8,554 bases of DNA, taken from assembly GCA_019509895.1 (NCBI GenBank), contig JAEKLK010000245.1, forward strand, positions 1 through 8,554. The letters are read 5' to 3'. The number at the start of each line of letters is the position of its first letter. Position 1 is the stretch's first letter. The notes beneath the pieces are model-generated. The model saw only the letters and a program-made list of their open reading frames with translations. It was not told the DNA's origin and made no database searches. The position numbers and the translations under genes are program-made. This DNA comes from Betaproteobacteria bacterium (lineage in GTDB: Bacteria; Pseudomonadota; Gammaproteobacteria; Burkholderiales; SG8-39). Positions 6,961 to 8,554 of the stretch are shown here, in pieces.

Positions 6961-7152
6961 GTGGAGGCGGAGTTCAATTCACTCGAAGCCAAGGTCGAGC
7001 AGTTCGTCGCGCTTTGCGAGCGGCTGCGCGCGGAAAACAGCGAGCTGCGACAGCAACTGGCCGCCGCGCAGAAGGACGCAAAGCTCCTGAATGAGAAGAT
7101 CGATGGCGCGAAATCCAAGCTCGAAGGACTGCTCAACCGGCTGCCCGGGTGA
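6961..7152 (+). CDS. Small coiled-coil protein upstream of zapA (ZapB-like/TIGR02449-type)
   Basis: 63 residues from GTG 6961, almost wholly one predicted coiled coil: VEAEFNSLEAKVEQFVALC, then LRAENSELRQQLAAA and further heptads to the end, with regularly spaced Leu/Val and many Glu/Lys/Gln. There is no membrane segment or signal peptide. Known: many beta- and gammaproteobacteria carry a 65-70 residue coiled-coil protein directly before zapA; it is often named ZapB-like or placed in TIGR02449. Its biochemical role is not settled by sequence; cell division is inferred from zapA, with which it overlaps by one base. Start choice is uncertain. GTG 6961 has no ribosome binding site and coincides with the predicted transcription start. 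TTG 6943 would give 69 residues but lies within the predicted promoter. Confidence 0.75.
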   Translation: MEAEFNSLEAKVEQFVALCERLRAENSELRQQLAAAQKDAKLLNEKIDGAKSKLEGLLNRLPG

Positions 7153-7463
7153 TGGCTGAAGGCGGAAACACGGTGGAGGTGCAGCTGCTCGGACGCACCT
7201 ACCGGGTCGCGTGCGAGGAAAACGAGCGCGAAGCGCTCATGCAGGCGGTCGCGTACCTCGACGGCAAGATGAACGAAATCCGCCGCGCCGGCAAAGTCAT
7301 GGGTGCCGAACGCATCGCGGTGATGGCGGCACTGAACGTGGCCCACGAATTGCTGAGTGTCAAGCTCGGCGCGGGCTTCGACGTCGGCCAGACGAAACGC
7401 CGTCTCTCGGCGATCGAGTCGCGGCTCGACGCGGCGATTGCAAAACAGGAAAAGTTGTTCTAA
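7152..7463 (+). CDS. zapA: Cell division protein ZapA
   Basis: 103 residues (E. coli ZapA has 109). The N-terminal beta domain has VEVQLLGRTYRVACEENE (8-25), the conserved (V/I)xxxGRxYxVxC segment, followed by LMQAVAYLDGKMNEIRRAGK (29-48). The family core GAERIAVMAALNVAHELL (51-68) leads into a C-terminal helix rich in heptads (about 80-101), the tetramerisation coiled coil. Known: ZapA binds FtsZ in the cytoplasm and cross-links its filaments, stabilising the division ring. The start ATG 7152-7154 overlaps the upstream TGA (TGATG). GTG 7149, overlapping by four bases, would add one residue and cannot be excluded. The stop TAA at 7461-7463 is also the beginning of the predicted -10 of the following 6S RNA. 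Confidence 0.93.
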   Translation: MAEGGNTVEVQLLGRTYRVACEENEREALMQAVAYLDGKMNEIRRAGKVMGAERIAVMAALNVAHELLSVKLGAGFDVGQTKRRLSAIESRLDAAIAKQEKLF

Positions 7464-7466
7464 AAG
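7438..7466 (+). promoter_or_regulatory. Predicted promoter of the 6S RNA, overlapping the zapA stop
   Basis: TTGCAA (7438-7443) and TAAAAG (7461-7466), each four of six to consensus, are separated by 17 bp. The predicted start, about 7473, matches the first base of the 6S closing helix found independently by base pairing (7472). The zapA TAA is part of the -10. Confidence 0.5.
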
Positions 7467-7471
7467 ATTTC

Positions 7472-7677
7472 TGTTCCCTGCTGTGTACGACAGGGCTCAA
7501 TTTTTCCGAACCGATAGCTTCCTCAGGTCGCCGCCTTAGTGTCACTGTTGTGAGCGTCCCTCCCGCACCGCAGTTCTTACTGCGGGCGGATGCCGGACGA
7601 GCCTGATGTGACCGGAAAGCGACCACCCTGTTTAGCCAGGGTTCGGGAGCCGAGCCCACCGGCACAAGCGGGGGACA
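7472..7677 (+). ncRNA. ssrS: 6S RNA
   Basis: The architecture is visible by hand folding. The closing helix is TGTTCCCTGCT (7472-7482) with AGCGGGGGACA (7667-7677), 11 pairs, continued by GTGT (7483-7486) with GCAC (7662-7665). The inner part of the lower stem is GGGCTC (7493-7498) with GAGCCC (7652-7657). The large central bubble spans about 7499-7525 opposite 7625-7651, with the small hairpin ACCCTG/CAGGGT (7625-7630, 7637-7642) on its 3' side. The upper helix is GGTCGC (7526-7531) with GCGACC (7619-7624); then CGTCC/GGACG (7555-7559, 7595-7599) and the apical hairpin CCGCAG/CTGCGG (7568-7573, 7580-7585). At about 206 nt it is slightly longer than E. coli 6S (about 184). Known: 6S mimics an open promoter and sequesters sigma-70 RNA polymerase in stationary phase. 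The position directly after zapA is the conserved one. Confidence 0.93.
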
Positions 7678-7696
7678 CCCCCTCCGCATAACAACG

Positions 7697-8155
7697 ATGA
7701 AATACTGGCTGATGAAGAGCGAGCCCGACGAGTGCTCGATCGATGACGTGCTCGCGGCGCCCCGGCGCAGCACCCCGTGGAGCGGTGTGCGCAACTATCA
7801 GGCGCGCAACTTCATGCGTGACCAGATGAAGGTGGGCGACGGCGTGCTCTTTTATCACTCGAGCTGCGATGAGCCGGGCATCGCCGGCATCGCCGAAGTG
7901 GCTTGCGCCGCCTATCCCGACGTGACGCAGTTCGACCCGAAGAGCGACTACTACGACGCCAAGGCAAAGCGCGATGCGCCGCGCTGGTTCAATGTCGACG
8001 TGCGCGCGCTGAAGAAAACGCGCCTGGTGCCGCTCGCCGAGCTGCGCAAGCACAAGCCGCTTTCCGGCATGCGGCTTCTCAGGCCCGGGAATCGCCTGTC
8101 GATCACGCCGGTCAGCGCGGCCGAGTGGAAGTACATCACGGGCCGGCTGGTTTGA
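7697..8155 (+). CDS. EVE-domain protein (THYN1-like)
   Basis: 152 residues forming a single EVE domain (PF01878 type, PUA-like fold). Landmarks: N-terminal YWLMKSEPDECSIDDV (3-18); WSGVRNYQARNFMR (28-41), the core of the nucleic-acid-binding pocket; VGDGVLFYHSSC (46-57); GIAGIAEV (61-68); PRWFNVDV (95-102); and RLLRPGNRLSITPV (126-139). Length and motifs match the stand-alone bacterial relatives of human THYN1. Known: EVE/YTH/PUA-related domains recognise modified bases in DNA or RNA, such as methylated or hydroxymethylated cytosine or N6-methyladenine. The ligand of stand-alone bacterial copies is generally not established, so I assign none. The ATG at 7697 is 20 bases after the 6S RNA and has no recognisable ribosome binding site. 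The neighbours are 6S RNA upstream and hemE, overlapping, downstream; neither explains its function. Confidence 0.92.
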   Translation: MKYWLMKSEPDECSIDDVLAAPRRSTPWSGVRNYQARNFMRDQMKVGDGVLFYHSSCDEPGIAGIAEVACAAYPDVTQFDPKSDYYDAKAKRDAPRWFNVDVRALKKTRLVPLAELRKHKPLSGMRLLRPGNRLSITPVSAAEWKYITGRLV

Positions 8156-8554
8156 AGAACGACACGCTGCTGCGCGCACTCGCCCGGCAGCCGACCGCGT
8201 ATACGCCGATCTGGCTCATGCGCCAGGCCGGCCGCTATCTTCCCGAGTACAACAAGACGCGCGCCCAGGCGGGCAGCTTCCTCACGCTCGCCAAGACGCC
8301 AGCCCTCGCGACCGAAGTGACCTTGCAGCCGCTGGAGCGCTTCGCGCTCGATGCGGCGATCCTCTTCTCCGACATCCTGACGATTCCCGATGCGATGGGC
8401 CTCGGCCTCCAATTTACCGAGGGCGAGGGCCCGCGCTTCGCGCGGCCGCTGCGCGACGAGCGGGCGATTGCCGCGCTCGCGGCGCCGGACCCGAGCGCCG
8501 AGCTTCGCTATGTACTCGACGCCGTGCGCCAGATTCGCCGCGCGCTCGCCGAAC
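8152..8554 (+). CDS. hemE: Uroporphyrinogen decarboxylase, N-terminal part (runs off right edge)
   Basis: 134 residues of an enzyme usually about 350 long. It has the family signature IWLMRQAGRYLPEYN (20-34), whose two arginines bind substrate carboxylates. It also has GSFLTLAKTPALATEVTLQP (41-60) and RFALDAAILFSDILTIPDAMG (62-82), where the Asp of FSDIL is the conserved catalytic-site aspartate. Known: HemE removes four carboxyl groups from uroporphyrinogen III to give coproporphyrinogen III in the cytoplasm, the first step committed to heme. The start TTG 8152-8154 overlaps the EVE stop as TTGA. The next in-frame start-type codon lies inside the conserved signature (M23), so TTG is strongly favoured. 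With no clear ribosome binding site, translation is probably coupled to the EVE gene. The rest of the gene is outside the window. Confidence 0.95.
   Translation, partial: MKNDTLLRALARQPTAYTPIWLMRQAGRYLPEYNKTRAQAGSFLTLAKTPALATEVTLQPLERFALDAAILFSDILTIPDAMGLGLQFTEGEGPRFARPLRDERAIAALAAPDPSAELRYVLDAVRQIRRALAE

Noticed and set aside
7360..7794. Minus-strand open frame across 6S RNA
   Set aside because: It crosses zapA, 6S RNA and the EVE gene; the 6S base pairing and flanking genes explain the sequence.

Overview
The window is GC-rich DNA of a Gram-negative bacterium, most likely a betaproteobacterium. It carries lipopolysaccharide (LPS) core glycosyltransferases, an MsbA-type lipid flippase and a TonB-dependent outer-membrane receptor. 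It also has the order small coiled-coil gene, zapA, 6S RNA that is typical of beta/gammaproteobacteria. The lineage is an inference from gene content; no 16S gene or taxonomic marker is present.

Left two thirds (1-6860, minus strand): one tightly packed, probably co-transcribed run, read from right to left. It starts with a cobalamin (B12) riboswitch (about 6716-6856) and its expression platform, followed by a BtuB-like TonB-dependent receptor (4689-6665). Next come a WaaQ-like heptosyltransferase (3616-4674), a WaaG-like GT4 glucosyltransferase (2474-3619), the MsbA flippase (720-2477) and a second GT4 glycosyltransferase cut by the left edge (1-701). Junctions are 14 bp, a 4-bp overlap, a 4-bp overlap and 18 bp. 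WaaQ and WaaG extend the LPS inner/outer core, MsbA flips the core-lipid A across the inner membrane, and the receptor sits in the outer membrane that these genes help build.

Right third (about 6920-8554, plus strand): a divergent run. It begins with a predicted promoter, a 63-residue coiled-coil protein (6961-7152) and zapA (7152-7463), both connected with division. A 6S RNA (7472-7677) follows, with its own predicted promoter overlapping the zapA stop codon. An EVE-domain protein (7697-8155) starts 20 bases after it. Last is hemE, uroporphyrinogen decarboxylase (8152 to the right edge), which overlaps the EVE gene by four bases.

The 6666-6960 intergenic region holds the riboswitch and both divergent promoters. 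The 7464-7696 gap is almost entirely 6S RNA. I see no transposase, CRISPR array, phage gene or tRNA. The observations most worth following are the B12 riboswitch placed ahead of LPS-core and msbA genes, the competing helices in its expression platform, and the 6S RNA/EVE/hemE arrangement.
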